Shown: positions 9,787 to 20,466, counted from the first letter of the stretch. The stretch is 64,000 nt of DNA from Turritopsis dohrnii (GCA_027922465.2 BQMF02000211.1:310001-374000), one strand, 5' to 3'. Made by a program: numbers and translations. The notes: generated by a model not told the origin, from the sequence alone.

Positions 9787-10930
9787 CTACTCAAAGTCCT
9801 CATCTGATCCAGTTTCATCATTTTCTTCATTATTTTCGCAATCAGTACATTTGCAGATATCTGTACAAGAAAACCCATTTTTTCGACATTGGCATCGGTT
9901 TGTGCTACAGCTCTTACAACCACAAAGGCTCAGTTCGATCAACGCCAAAGGAGCAGGGAGGCTATCTGTCATGATTGGAATCAAGGCAGAATTTTCTCTA
10001 TCCCATCCGTAGTTTTCTGGTGCAGGAAGGTTTTGCATAGGAACATGTGAGCGCTTCAAGACTAAAGAAACGAAATGACAACGAAAGATCTTGTACTTCA
10101 ACGCTGACATTGTTGGTGGTAGTTTCTCTGCTTCTGTCTGGAATTTTGAATATAGGTACCAGCGCAGTTTTGGTAGACTTTGAACATGCTGGGGTCGGTT
10201 CTTCCCATAAATAAAAACAACAAAAGATTCCAAAGCTTCCAGCGTTTCAAGACTTGGAAGAGGCTCTGACAAGCCTAAAGAGGCGAGTGCTCTCAATGTG
10301 CGGTCATTGCTTTTCATGAATGCTTTCCACCAGGTTGATTTCGATTTTCCGCAGAACTTGCCAGTTTGATCACAACCAGAGAAGGTATGGAAGCCGAGAA
10401 TTGCGGAAGCTCTCGAAGGTCCTAATGCTTCATAACATGTGGCGATGTCGATAGTGCGGTTCTGATCTCCTCTACCAGTTTGGAACTTGGTAGCAAGTGG
10501 TAACTGCGGATAATAGTGGATGAGAAGAAGAAAGACATCCGTATCTGGGGAGTAAATGATGCACTCATGAAAAGGAGATCTTCTAGAAACTTCAATTGCG
10601 TGGAGTATGAGAAGTGTGTCAGCTTCTTCATGGTCATGGATGTTCATTTCAACAGCAAGGTCTGGTATGTTCGTAACGGACTTGGTGTCGTATGTTATCA
10701 GAAATGAGATACCAATCCTGTTAAACTCTTTGATGGCCTTCGTCGCAAGGTAGATCGTCAATTCTTGCTTGGTGTCAATGTGCGATAGAAACGCTTTCAT
10801 ATTAGTATCTTTACCAATCGAAATGCAACGACTAATGAATGATTGTGCAAAATCCTGAAAAAAATTTAGGAAAAAGGATTTGTGAAAATTTAATTCATAC
10901 AATTTAGGTATATATAAAGGTAAAACATAC
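9787..10930 (-). CDS. Element protein, 3' exon: PIN-like nuclease region plus C-terminal CXC cysteine cluster
   Basis: The coding part is 10,854 down to 9,787, continuing from an upstream exon across a 76-bp intron (10,855-10,930; GTATGT..TTTCAG). Order from N to C: DFAQSFISRCISIGKD; acidic motifs HEEADTLLILHA and SPDTDVFLLL; HTFSGCDQTGKF with its invariant Asp; a helical segment; and CGCKSCSTNRCQCRKNGFSC with ICKCTDC near the end, resembling a tesmin/CXC metal-binding motif. The spaced Asp/Glu residues look like a PIN/FEN-type metallonuclease core. Such proteins recur in invertebrate genomes, usually unnamed. Function as a transposition or replication protein is inferred from its place between TIRs. 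Confidence 0.55.
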
Positions 10931-11665
10931 GCTACAAGTCTGGATTTCCTTAGTTTTCCCAATTTGGTTTACTGCAGCCATGCCATCGATTATCATGAAT
11001 TGTTGGTCATCGGAAGCGGTGTGATTTTGGTTGACGTCATTGGTGCTGTTTGTTTTGGCGAGTTCTTCAATGTGATGAAGAACTGATGACTTATCAGTGC
11101 AGGTTAATGGCTAACCATCACTGGAAAAAAGTGATTTTGGAACCACTGAGAATTCATAATTTCCAAAGCTCTCTTCCAAGTTGAGTTCTGGTCGTTTTCG
11201 TGCGGTGATTAAAAACCTGGCGAGCAAGGTCTTTTCCTCCCGTAGTTGTACAACTTTCTCACCAACTTTCTTTGTGACCTTCTTGTTGTTTTCTTTGAAC
11301 GATTTCAAATTGATCTTTTTCATCGGAGACCAAATTGATGAACCTCCGTGAAACCGCTCATTGATGAAATTTGTATATGCTTCTTTACCAATGCTTTGAT
11401 GATCCAGCATTTGGTTTGCGTTAGAAGATGGTAGAACAGCTTTCGATACAACATTGAACACCATTTTGTCATCATCAGTGAACCCAAGGTTAAATTCATT
11501 CATTGCTTTGACCAACTTTTTGGTATTTTCGGCAATACGAGACATTGTTGAGCCAGTCAATTGATAATGACAAGTTCGGTGCTGATTCCTTGGAGCATTG
11601 GAACATTGACACTCTAACATAAAAGTGTCTCGCATAGCGTGTAATGTGTGTAAGATAAAAAACAC
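10931..11665 (-). pseudogene. Element protein, 5' part, interrupted by a stop
   Basis: The frame from 11,665 to 11,111 (about 184 codons, Lys-rich, ERFHGGSSIWSPMKKINLKS) ends at TAG 11,108-11,110. The same frame then reopens through IIDGMAAVNQIGKTKEIQ to the donor at 10,930. IIDGM resembles the first Asp motif of PIN/FEN folds. The single TAG means this copy is broken unless the codon is removed by splicing. The upstream start is unclear; related frames run on into 11,666-11,915. The second copy (20,467-22,660) has a comparable upstream region. Confidence 0.5.
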
Positions 11666-12364
11666 ATCACATCCAACTCGAAAATTGTCGCATAGGCATC
11701 TCCGGGGGGAAAATTGGGGTAATTGGCGATTGGCCCCCGGCTACGATACGTAACTCGTAGAAATATTTGTTCAAACTTTTCCAGGGAATTCCATTTTTAA
11801 AGATGAAAGCATATTGTGATTGAAAACTGTCTTTTTCCTGCGCTAACCAAGATAAAACAAAAATTTTTAGAGTTTTCCGGGGGTAACAACACAAATTTAC
11901 CCCCGTTGTTTTCAAGATACCATTAGTTTATTTAAAAGTTAATTGCTTAAAATAGTTTCCGTTGTATCTATTCTATAATTCAATACGAAAACCAAGTAAA
12001 TTTAATTTGCTGCTTAAATTTTCAAAGAAATACCTGTTTTTATTAAGTTTTTCATCCCCTGGCTCGTTGAAATTTAAATCACCTGTAACTCCTTATGGGT
12101 TGATTTTGAACATATGGTTTCTATATCATTTTTTGTATATTTTTGGTGCTCTTTCAAATGGTAGTGAAGTTTTTGAATTTTTTTTTCAAAAAATTTTTTT
12201 GGTGCTGGCCACCTGATGACGTCATATCACGTGATCAGGGAGGGTTCAGAAATGTAACCCTGTTTTTTTCGAACTTTTTTCTTATAGGTAACAACTTGAA
12301 ACAAAAAGTTTGCTTTTAACACTTCATGGAACGGGGATTTTTTTTGGTACATTTGAGTCCACAC

Positions 12365-13144
12365 TAGTATGGCTATAAAATATTCACATCTCCCGCTGTA
12401 CATAGCTCGAAATATCTTCCCATCAGGTGGTATACTGCTGAAGATGTGTTTCCACAATACTGTTGTACCAAAATATTATCTTGAGCAATTTTGAAAGGCA
12501 AATTGGGTAGTCTCAAAAATAGTCAACAACTAGCACATATAATAAACTTAGAGAAGCCAGAAATCCAACATCTACGTTGTTTGTTGAAAATAGAAGTTTA
12601 TTTCCAATAAACATGCAAGTCTTTCCAGTTTGCCTATCCACCACAACGTTCGGGACGTGTTGCCTTACCTTGAAATATTTAAAGGTCTCCTCTTTAAATA
12701 TTTCTTAAAATGTTCTTTAAAAAAACCATGGAAACCTCATTATATGTACAATGACGAGCTTGCTTTTTAAATCTTTTTTCTTTTCTTCAAAAAGTTTGAT
12801 CAATCACACCAAGCAATGAATTTAGCTTCGAACCTTAAGGAAAAAGGGAAATCCTTAAATTCCTAATACTAATCCTTATTCCTAATCCTAAAGGTGGCAT
12901 AGGCATAGGTATCCACTAGTGCAATTAGCTTATACAGAATGGGCACACTGTCAAGAAAGGTACATCAGTTTAGTCTTTTCCTCTTAGATCTACGTAGATA
13001 TGCATTGAATACACCTTTTCCAGACAGCTCAACACAAACTTCTCTTAACTCAAACTCCCTGGGAGTGCAAGTTAAAAAGTATTTTGGTGTTACTTACTTT
13101 TTGAATTGGGAACTGGCATAGCAAATGTAGTCGAAATGCCAAGT
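12365..13144. other. Spacer between two DNA elements, no gene recognised
   Basis: AT-rich sequence with only short random-looking frames. The one at 12,939-13,121 (60 codons) has no recognisable motif. No repeat structure was seen. Confidence 0.4.
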
Positions 13145-13433
13145 TTAAAGGAGTGGTGTCATGAAAATTTGAAAAATTTGTTTTCTTCGTATATCCCTTG
13201 TTTTAATGTAGATACTACAAAATAAATTTAATTTGGAAAAAAAAGTCTTTTTTTCGCTATAAAATGCCACTTTAAAACATAGGCTTAAAACGCTGAATAA
13301 ATTAGCAATAATTATGTGACGTCATTGAAGAAGTTATATTCAGTGTTGATGCGATGTTTTGCATTCAAATCGAGCAAGTGTTCTTTGAAATTCAAGCAAT
13401 AACTAAGTATTTTTTTAAAATCTAATGAAAAAC

Positions 13434-15240
13434 ATGGTTATTTGTGCTGCTGTGGGATGTGACAGTGACTCAAAGGGGAAGTTCGCCCTAATTCTTTTTC
13501 GCCTGAGATGCTTTATTCCATACCAAAACTTCAAAATATAATAATCTTATTCGTTCATTTCTTTCAAAAAACGTTTTTCCGTCATGTTTTCCTGTTCAAA
13601 AAAATAAGATTTTTATTCTGTTCAGCGTGTGACGTCACTCCGTGCAGAAAGCATATGTGCAAAGAAAAAAGCTTTATCAAAAATAAAGTGTTTTTAGAAA
13701 GTTGTTTTTAAATAACGTATAGCTGAAACCTGAAACTAATAGATCTTTCGATGAAAATGATGAATGTTTGTAAGATATACCTGATAACTTAAACCTTTTG
13801 ATTTTGAACCACAAAGAGATGTTAGACATCTTAGCAGTAGTAGCAAAGAAGAGGAAACGAAAATGATGAAGAGCAGCATGTGTTACCTATAAGAAGCGTA
13901 GGTTGGTGTCTTTGTGGAAAATTTGCAAACCTATGAATACCTACAAGGAAAGTTTGTGCTGTACAGACACAATGAAATTCAGAAGAAGGGTCGTCGGAAG
14001 TAGGGTGGCTGGGTAGGCACAAGCAACGTATTTTTTCAGATATACACACCAAGTTTGTTATTTCAGTCTAGCATGTATAAAGTATACAAAAATTAAATTC
14101 TATAGAGATTTCCCTGTTTTTTCTTGACCCATCACATTTTTCGATAACTTTAAAAAATTAAAGGCAAAGTAACATATGCTTGTTTTAGCCAATCTGGAAG
14201 GAACAAAGTTGAAACATTTTCTGGTCTCCTTAGAACAAAAACTATGTTTTGTTTTATGTTTCTATTCGATAAAAACCTCCCTTCATCTAATCTATGAAGA
14301 CTAAAATTCTGTTTGTTGAGAACTTTGAGATTTGCAGCGTATAGACAATACATAGACCTGGTGGATACACAATACACTTGGTAAAGGGATACATAAAGAT
14401 ATTCCATCGTGTGCTTTATTGGCGACAAGGAAACCTTTCCCACATAAAAATGAGAGTTACGTATCATTCATGGAGAGAAAAAATGAAGATCAACAGCGTT
14501 TAATAGCGTCAGTTTCGTACCACTACGCCATTCCTGCTAAAATGTTGCCGATTGGGGCAAAACATTATGTACAGAGAACGATACATCTCAATCTGATCAG
14601 TGTTGGGTAAAGATATAAAACCCTGAGTCTTTTGGCAGTGTTCCACTTCATTTTTATGTTGGAAAGCCTTCTTTTACGAAATTCTGGTTATTCTCTTTGA
14701 CTTGTAATTTTGGTGAAATGTGAAAGAACAATTTGTGGACCGATTAGTACAAGCTGTCGCAGAGTAACTTGGCATTTTTCGAATTAAAAAATAAAAATAA
14801 AACCATGTATTACTAGTGAGTTCTTTTGATAGTGTGAAGGTTTAATAACAAACTTTCTTCACGTAAAAGTTCTTTCTGCACGGTGTGACGTCATTTTATC
14901 ATTCATAATGAACATCTGTTTCAACTGTGAAAAAACTCATTTTTCAGCATCTAAAAAATTTAATAACTTTTGAACGAAAAGAGCATTTTCAAAAATTCAA
15001 AAAGTGGCTTTCTAACTTTTCAAATCATTATAAGTTAGAATGAAAAAATAAAAAGTGAAAAATTAGACCGAACTTCCCCTTCAACCAAAGGACAGAACAT
15101 TAGTTTGTTTAGATTACCTAAAATTCATATTTAAAAAAAGTATGGATTTCAAAGTTGAAGCGAGGCCAATCTTCCATCTTTATGTCACTTATATTTTAAA
15201 GAATCATGTTTTGGAAGAAATTTGATGGTAAACATGTTAT
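13434..15240 (+). pseudogene. THAP-domain gene fragment split by a nested insertion
   Basis: From the ATG at 13,434 the frame reads MVICAAVGCDSDS up to TCAA at 13,473. After the nested element the frame resumes from TCAA at 15,081 as TKGQNISLFRLPKIH. Removing the insertion and one TCAA copy restores a continuous THAP start (C-x4-C, then the FRLPK motif). A later C-H-L-Y-F-K-E-S-C-F near 15,190-15,220 resembles the CxxH..CF end of THAP domains but is in another frame and degenerate. The gene is dead both by insertion and by frameshift. Confidence 0.62.
13474..15080. mobile_element. 1.6-kb nested TIR element with TCAA target duplication
   Basis: Terminal repeats AGGGGAAGTTCGCCCTAATT (left) and, inverted, AGGGGAAGTTCGGTCTAATT (right) bound the element, with TCAA at 13,470-13,473 and 15,081-15,084. 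Inverted similarity extends inward to TGACGTCACTCCGTGCAGAA near 13,630 and its partner near 14,880. The insertion splits the THAP frame exactly. Open frames inside (for example minus 14,150-14,467 and plus 14,419-14,610) are short and unrecognised, so it looks non-autonomous. Confidence 0.78.
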
Positions 15241-15734
15241 AAGGAGTTTTACTTTAATGTTTTATCTACACTTTTCGTTATACATAGGTGAACTTTTACT
15301 TTCTGTGTGCAAGTGTTTTTTCAATTTTTGTTTTCGTGTTTCTCTTCGAACTGGGCATTTGAATATTATTCCGTTTCACCGATTATTTCATTATCGTTTT
15401 CATAGAATGAGCTATTGATTCTTGAACTCCTGCACGGAAAACGGAAAATTGGAAAAACGTTTACTTTCAATATATGAATTTTACTACGATCAATGATCAA
15501 CTCAATATTGCATGTATTTTTTTTTTCGTTTTGATTTGTACAAAAAATTATTTTGAAATTTATCGTCTTCGATCGCATAAACTTCTTTGCAACACATTTG
15601 CATCACTGTTTGTTGCCAACTCTCTCCGCAGTCTTGGAAGAGTAAGGCGCGCTATCGCGCTCGCGCACCTCCATACGCTCCTAGGAAGACTTTGGAGCGC
15701 TTCTTCTCGCGCGCCTGAACATCTGCTACGTTTT

Positions 15735-15852
15735 TTCCCAGCAGGCAAAAACCTGTTCAAAGTCAGCAAAATAACGTAAGAGCAACGTCCATTCAAACGT
15801 TCTAATGTTAATTTTTGCTGACTTTGAGCATGTTTTTGCCAGTTTGCTTGAT
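15735..15852. repeat. Imperfect inverted repeat inside the TTAA element
   Basis: CAGGCAAAAACCTGTTCAAA with GTCAGCAAAA is matched by inverted TTTTTGCTGACTTTGAGCAT with GTTTTTGCC, arms of roughly 30 nt around a ~50-nt loop. It may be the end-to-end remnant of a small fold-back insertion. A GCGCGC-rich patch lies just upstream (15,645-15,715). Confidence 0.55.
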
Positions 15853-16734
15853 ATTTTAAAACTCAATCCACATAATTTCTTCGCAAGAAAAAGTTTCTTT
15901 GTATATGTAAATTGGGCTTTCGAAAGTACGCCACCAGTTCTTTATGTAAAAACATAAAACGCAGGAAATGTCTGTGTAGAGAAAATGTTGACTAAGCCGA
16001 CAGCCTTTGGGAATACTATCGTGACGTCTGAAAATGTTCATTCATTTTTTCAAAAGTTATTGAAGAAACTTTTTTGCGTTGTGCAAATCAAAGCAAACTA
16101 ACTTGCAAACGTTTTAATGTGGGCAGTGAACAAATAAATCAAAGTTGTTCAGGTGTTTACTTCATCATGTTGTATTTTTATCTTCAACGATATGTTTTAC
16201 AATAAAACATCTGGAAAAATTTTTTCTTTTCCAACGACAGACACAACCTTATGTAATTAATGAGCTTCCTATCAATACAAACAACGTATCACTGTTGTAA
16301 TAACTTTTCATAATATAAGTTTTGATATACAAGCGTCTTTATATAAACAGATTTTTAAATTATCGCGAATTTACTAACGACGAAATTGGTAGTATTTTAT
16401 CATCATTATCACGCGTGTACTCCTTGAATAAACGAAAACGATGCTAGCATTCTTACTGTTTAAATGGCACGTGATGGTGTGCAGAATAGGTGCGCAAGGC
16501 GCCTAGAACAGGTTGAGGAGCGCTGTTTTTAAAAAATTTGCTGGCGCGTTTATAGCGCGCCCAGAAGGCCCTACAGGCTTCTTTGTTAACGCACCTACTA
16601 AAAAATATACTTCCAAGACTGTCTCCGGTAAAGCATTTTCGTCATCAAAATCATCATCCGGACTTCTTCATGTTCTTTACAGCAACTGGGTCAAAACTAT
16701 ATTGCTCAAACCGCTAAAATTCTCTGTGAAATCC

Positions 16735-16810
16735 TTGAATAAAACTCATTGCTACATTCTTCATCTTCGCTGAGAACATCTGATTCCTCTTCACTTGAAT
16801 TCTCACTCAT
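16735..16810 (-). pseudogene. Short acidic open frame within the TTAA element
   Basis: A minus-strand ATG at 16,810 reads MSENSSEEESDVLSEDEEC and about 15 further codons, then stops. The very acidic start followed by a helical segment resembles the start of a transposon ORF, but it is too short to classify. Confidence 0.3.
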
Positions 16811-17297
16811 GATTTTTGAAAACATGAGAAACTAATAAGCTCCTTTGCACTGGCATAACAAGTAAAAATAAATGAAACTTCTTCAATGACGTCACACGCT
16901 TTTCATCAGAAAAAAAGACGGGGGTTTATAAAAAAATTAAAAACTCAATATCTTCGGAAGTCAAACGTTTTTTAAAAAAGCTTTAACGCAGGTTAACTAT
17001 ACATTTTTTAAACTAAAATTTGTCATAAAATTTGAAATGACGATACCACTCCTTTAAAGCAGGCCAGAAAAATCAAAGAATCAGGGGGTGTTCTTTTATT
17101 TCTTCAAAGACTTTTCAATAAACATTTTGTTATTGAAATCTAACAGCCTGGATCATCTAATCGCAAAGATAAATAAATACAGCACATGAATGGGACATGA
17201 TAAGAGGTAGAGACCAACTCGAACAACCTTAATTCTTTACTTCTTTGGCCTCTTTCAACAACACTGTTTATTTTTTCTGTGAACAGCCAATACGGTC

Positions 17298-17641
17298 TTA
17301 AACATTAATCGTCATAATGTTTTCTAGCCGCCTGTCAAGTGGCAAATCTATATAAAATTGAATTGTGTCTGTGTCAGGCGACTTTTCCATTAATTCGTCA
17401 TTCAGGCTTGATAAGTTTCGTTTACTGGGATGTAGCCCACAAACATCCTGGACTTCATTGAGAAGATTCTCATCTTCAAGCATGTGGAAGTGTGGGTTCT
17501 CGTCAGCTGCAGCAATCTGCTCCACTTTCTTTTCTTTAACACTTCAAGTATCTTTCGCAGTGCAAGTTGCACCTTGTAGTACCTTAAGGGAAGAAATTTT
17601 GTTGGAAGGAAATTTTGGCGGATTGCTTCCAAATCTGCCAA
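17298..17641 (-). pseudogene. Frameshifted unidentified coding remnant
   Basis: Two overlapping minus-strand frames (17,641-17,402 and 17,525-17,298) look like one coding region with a frameshift near 17,520. The first is Lys/Leu-rich (QLALRKILEVLKKRKWSRLL). The second reads HFHMLEDENLLNEVQDVCGL and ends soon after. I do not recognise the family. Adjacent 17,580-17,745 holds repeated GGCGG/CCCGCCAAAA words, a dispersed repeat. From 17,880 to 18,500 nothing was seen. Confidence 0.3.
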
Positions 17642-18525
17642 TATTTCTTCCCGCTAAAAATAATTATTTTTGGGATCAGCCTAAATTAATTCTTGCCAAA
17701 TTTGATTTAAAGGCTGGTCCGCCAAAATTAATTCCCGCCAAAAGAACACAAGAACTTTCATCAACAAAAACAAAATATCGTAGTTTATGTAATCCTTACA
17801 AAAACAGTGATCGCGCTGTGACGTCAAAATTTCCATTGCAGAGCACTGCAATGACATTCGTTGTTAGATACTAAATAACGAAAAACTGATTATAATAATT
17901 ATCATTTAAGATAATTTTTAATGATCACAGAAGATTAATGAGACCTTTCTGCAGCTAATATAAAAAAGTTTTTGATAAAGGCTTAATTTCCCTTTAAGGA
18001 AGATCCGACTTTCACTCACTTTTAAGCGCAAAACTCATTTTAAGTTATTTCAAAATTTGCCAAACTTTTCGTCAATTATCCAACAAAATATTATACATTT
18101 ATCTCATTAATTTTGTTCTTTACAATGTTGGCCGTACATTTTCTGAGTAAGATTTACTTATTTCGATTTACTGAAACAATTGTCTTGCTTTCTAGAAAAG
18201 ACGTTATATCTGAGATAATATGACATATTCAGCGCTGCCTTCTTTGGCTTACTTATATATCCTATACTATAATTGTCATGTCATGTGTTGAACGCAAAAC
18301 ACCAATGTTCATGGTGATAACTGACAGAAAAAGCATCTGTTACCGTATTGAATAATAGTAAAATCGGTGATTTAGATTTAGTGCACAAATTTTTTGGTAC
18401 ATCGGTTTGGGTATTTAAATTGTTCATGGAGTTTTAGAAATAGAGATAATAAAATTTAAAGCATTATTGGAAAAATAACTTGTACTGATTAGGTAAAACA
18501 TAGAGAAGTTAATTTTACCTTAAAT

Positions 18526-18791
18526 TTGGTGGCTTTAATTTTTGTTTCATGGAAATATATTTTATTGCAATATGATTTACTTCTTCCTTTATGCCCTATC
18601 AAATTTCTGTGTTGCAACCCTGCAGTTCACCAGGATTCTCACGTTTGGAGGTTACTTATTCATGTGGCACCAATGCTAATACTAGACAAGATACCCTTAC
18701 GGGCAGAAAGATTTCTGCAAAATCTGTTGAAGCAAGTATGAAAAATGTTATGACATTTATGAAATTCGACAGAAAATGTGGCAAGATGTAA
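18526..18791 (+). other. Unidentified open frame, related to sequence near 32,230
   Basis: The frame from 18,591 reads MPYQISVLQPCSSPGFSRLE, later RQDTLTGRKISAKSVEASMK. A degenerate relative (RQDVITGIWISAKSAEA) is encoded near 32,225-32,290, so this is a repeated unit, perhaps a transposon gene scrap. Function unknown. Confidence 0.3.
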
Positions 18792-18856
18792 GTGGGCTTG
18801 AACCACTGACCTTTTGGTTAACAGCCGAGTGCACTAGCCAACTGCGCCACGGAACG
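18785..18856 (-). tRNA. tRNA-Asn-like sequence (GTT anticodon), probably SINE head or pseudo-tRNA
   Basis: Read on the minus strand: TTCCGTGGCGCAGTTGGCTA (A box GTGGCGCAGTTGG), anticodon region CGGCTGTTAACC (GTT in the loop), and B box GGTTCAAGCCC. The acceptor ends do not pair well (GTTCCGT against CACTTAC). The upstream side carries the GCAAGAAAT/CCGGCTTTG module that recurs elsewhere without a tRNA. A retroposed SINE is more likely than a functional tRNA gene. Confidence 0.55.
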
Positions 18857-18869
18857 TGTAGCTGTAATA

Positions 18870-18966
18870 TAAAAACCCCTACGTTTAGACAGTAAGAAAA
18901 AAACGGAGGAGAAAAACCAAAGCCGGTTGTAATGTATTTCTTGCTTTCGCAGAAATCCAAAATCGA
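18870..18966 (-). repeat. SINE-associated module, copy 1
   Basis: TTTAGACAGTAAGAAAAAAA, then AAAGCCGGTTGTAAT and TTTCTTGCTTTCGCAGAAAT. It is nearly repeated at 19,328-19,408 and appears inverted near 7,570-7,640. It directly adjoins the tRNA-like sequence. Confidence 0.6.
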
Positions 18967-19003
18967 AATATTTTATGACTTAAAAATTCGAAAATTACTT
19001 AGA

Positions 19004-19072
19004 TCTAGGTGGGGTCGAACCACCGACCCTTCGGTTAGCAGTTGACTGTGCTAACCAACTGTGCCACAGAAG
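19004..19072 (-). tRNA. Second tRNA-Asn-like sequence with GCT in the anticodon position
   Basis: Minus strand: TTCTGTGGCACAGTTGGTTA, AACTGCTAACCGAAG, GGTTCGACCCCACC. The A and B boxes are good and the body is Asn-like, but the loop reads CTGCTAA, giving GCT instead of GTT. The acceptor stem is poor. It is probably a mutated SINE head or tRNA pseudogene, 150 bp from the first. Confidence 0.5.
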
Positions 19073-19324
19073 GTATAGATATAAATATATATAGCTCTTT
19101 TGACTCTGTTTACAAAACGTTGAGAACTTTTTAGTTAGAAAAGGATGATCACAGTCCAAGATAATTATTAGTTTCTTCTATGAATTTTAGTTTTTACCTT
19201 AAAATATGTTTTATGTCTTAAAGTATCTTTAGTATTGCTCAAAGAAACCTTTGTAAATCTTTCGCTGACATGCAATGCACGGTCCTTTGGTTTCATGTAA
19301 ATGCACGCACGAGATTTCAAAAAA

Positions 19325-19408
19325 CCGCTAGGTTTAGACAGTAAGAAAAAAAAGGAAAACAAAGCCGGTTGTAATAGATTTCTTGCTTTCGCAGAAATCT
19401 AAAAATGT
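19325..19408 (-). repeat. SINE-associated module, copy 2
   Basis: Close repeat of 18,870-18,966 (TTTAGACAGTAAGAAAAAAA, AAAGCCGGTTGTAATAGATT, CTTGCTTTCGCAGAAAT). It has no tRNA-like head within reach. 19,410-19,960 contains only an unrecognised 83-codon frame (19,434-19,685). Confidence 0.6.
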
Positions 19409-19965
19409 GGGTGTATGATTTCGTATTCTCCAGGTGACAGTTTTTCCCATTTTTTTAAAATTCTTGTCAATGTATGTTGTAGAGGACATTGACATACCTT
19501 ATCTGGTCAGCCCTTTTACTCTTGCTGATTGCTCTAGTAGCACCGATAACTACAAAATGTCAATGTTTGCTCAAATTCCAACAAGGTGCTATGAGCTTAA
19601 TAGTTTTCCGTATGCAAAGACAGCGTTAATGTTCGAAGGAGAGAGTAGGATATTATTTAGACATTTTAGAAAAAATTTTGCTTGATCCAAGGTATCTTCC
19701 GATGAGAAATGAAATTTTTCTAGTATCAAGATTTTAGCTGAAAATTATCTTAAATTATTCTGACACTCCTATTCATGCTTCTTTCTGAATTTTACTAATG
19801 CTATCATTGAGATGTTTGTTCTTAATTTACAGATTACATCATAATTTTCTTATGTTATTCAGACAAATAAATAAATAACTTTTGCGAAAAATGCAGTTGT
19901 GAGAATTTAAGAAAAAGTATGTTATTGATATAAATATTTTCTTAGTAAGACTTTATTTTCTACAG

Positions 19966-20229
19966 TGCAGTGAACAACCTTCAATTAACTGGAGATGCTG
20001 ATGAAAAAATCCGCTTGACTTGGAAGAATGACGAAAATCAATCTGTTATCATTCGTAAGAAGAACTTAGGAGTAAAGAGTGATTGGGAAGTGATCGCCAA
20101 CCACTTTCAAGATATGTCGATAACACTTGATGATGAACACAAACACTCGTACTGCAAATATCAAGTTTGCAATCTGTATAATCTAGCAAGTATAGAGTCT
20201 GAACCAGTGGAGATCACTAACCATCCTTA
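19966..20229 (+). CDS. FN3-like domain exon B (paralogue of exon A)
   Basis: Acceptor TTTCTACAG ends at 19,965 and donor GTAAGT begins at 20,230. The exon is 264 nt, phase 2-2, 88 codons. It reads T|AVNNLQLTGDADEKIRLTW, then VCNLYNLASIESEPVEITNHP, closely matching the exon at 7,079-7,354, including the identical junction CCTTA|GTAAGT. Differences are scattered, with a KSD insertion and the CKYQ segment. The open frame is kept despite divergence, which suggests selection. It is either another FN3 repeat of the same long gene or part of a tandem paralogue whose other exons have been lost or lie elsewhere. Confidence 0.6.
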
Positions 20230-20466
20230 GTAAGTTGTTTACTTTTGTGACTACCAAATATGCTGATGTCCTCAAAAATTTTGAAATTATTGGGTTTTCT
20301 TTCCATTATTAATTCAAATAACTCTTACGAATGACTATTTAGAGACATCTTTAGTCATGAAATTTGTTTGAATAATTTTTTTGTTTCCCAAACCACTGAA
20401 TTTCTAACGAACTACAAATACAAACTAGCAACAGGAACAAATAAACAATAAAAGATCAGATAAAAA

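Larger units (their letters stand above)
9186..12364 (-). mobile_element. 3.2-kb DNA element with ~540-bp TIRs, encoding a PIN-like/CXC protein
   Basis: Left end GTGAGGGCTCAAATGTA and right end TACATTTGAGTCCACAC are inverted, and the whole first ~540 bp (9,186-~9,725) repeats in inverse at ~11,815-12,364. Shared landmarks are GATCACGTGATATGACGTCA near 9,305 with its complement near 12,215, and CGTTCCATGAAG with its complement. TA dinucleotides flank both ends (9184-9185 and 12,365-12,366), compatible with a TA target duplication. The interior carries one minus-strand gene. TIR divergence suggests an old copy. It sits between the two FN3-like exons, so it is probably intronic. The superfamily cannot be named from the ends alone. 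Confidence 0.8.
13149..17053 (+). mobile_element. 3.9-kb TTAA-flanked TIR element with THAP remnant (Kolobok-like)
   Basis: The ends are AGGAGTGGTGTCAT on the left and, inverted, AGGAGTGGTATCGTCA on the right. TTAA flanks sit at 13,145-13,148 and 17,054-17,057. Inverted similarity continues inward for about 190 bp (GTGACGTCATTGAAGAAGTT near 13,317 and its complement near 16,870-16,895). Inside, a plus-strand THAP zinc-finger fragment is broken by a second TIR element. A TTAA target together with a THAP domain is characteristic of Kolobok transposons, so that class is the best inference. No transposase catalytic domain was recognised. It probably lies in the intron between the two FN3-like exons. 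Confidence 0.7.

Noticed and set aside
15560..15796. Arg/Ser/Leu-rich frames on both strands over the GCGCGC patch
   Set aside because: The composition is explained by GC-rich inverted repeat sequence. No conserved motif.
17365..17874. 169-codon plus-strand frame
   Set aside because: Antisense to a coding-looking minus-strand remnant, running on into GGCGG/CCCGCC repeat. Ser-rich and without a domain.
18785..19072. Two functional tRNA genes
   Set aside because: Acceptor stems pair poorly, one has a changed anticodon, and both are associated with a repeated module. SINE or pseudo-tRNA fits better.
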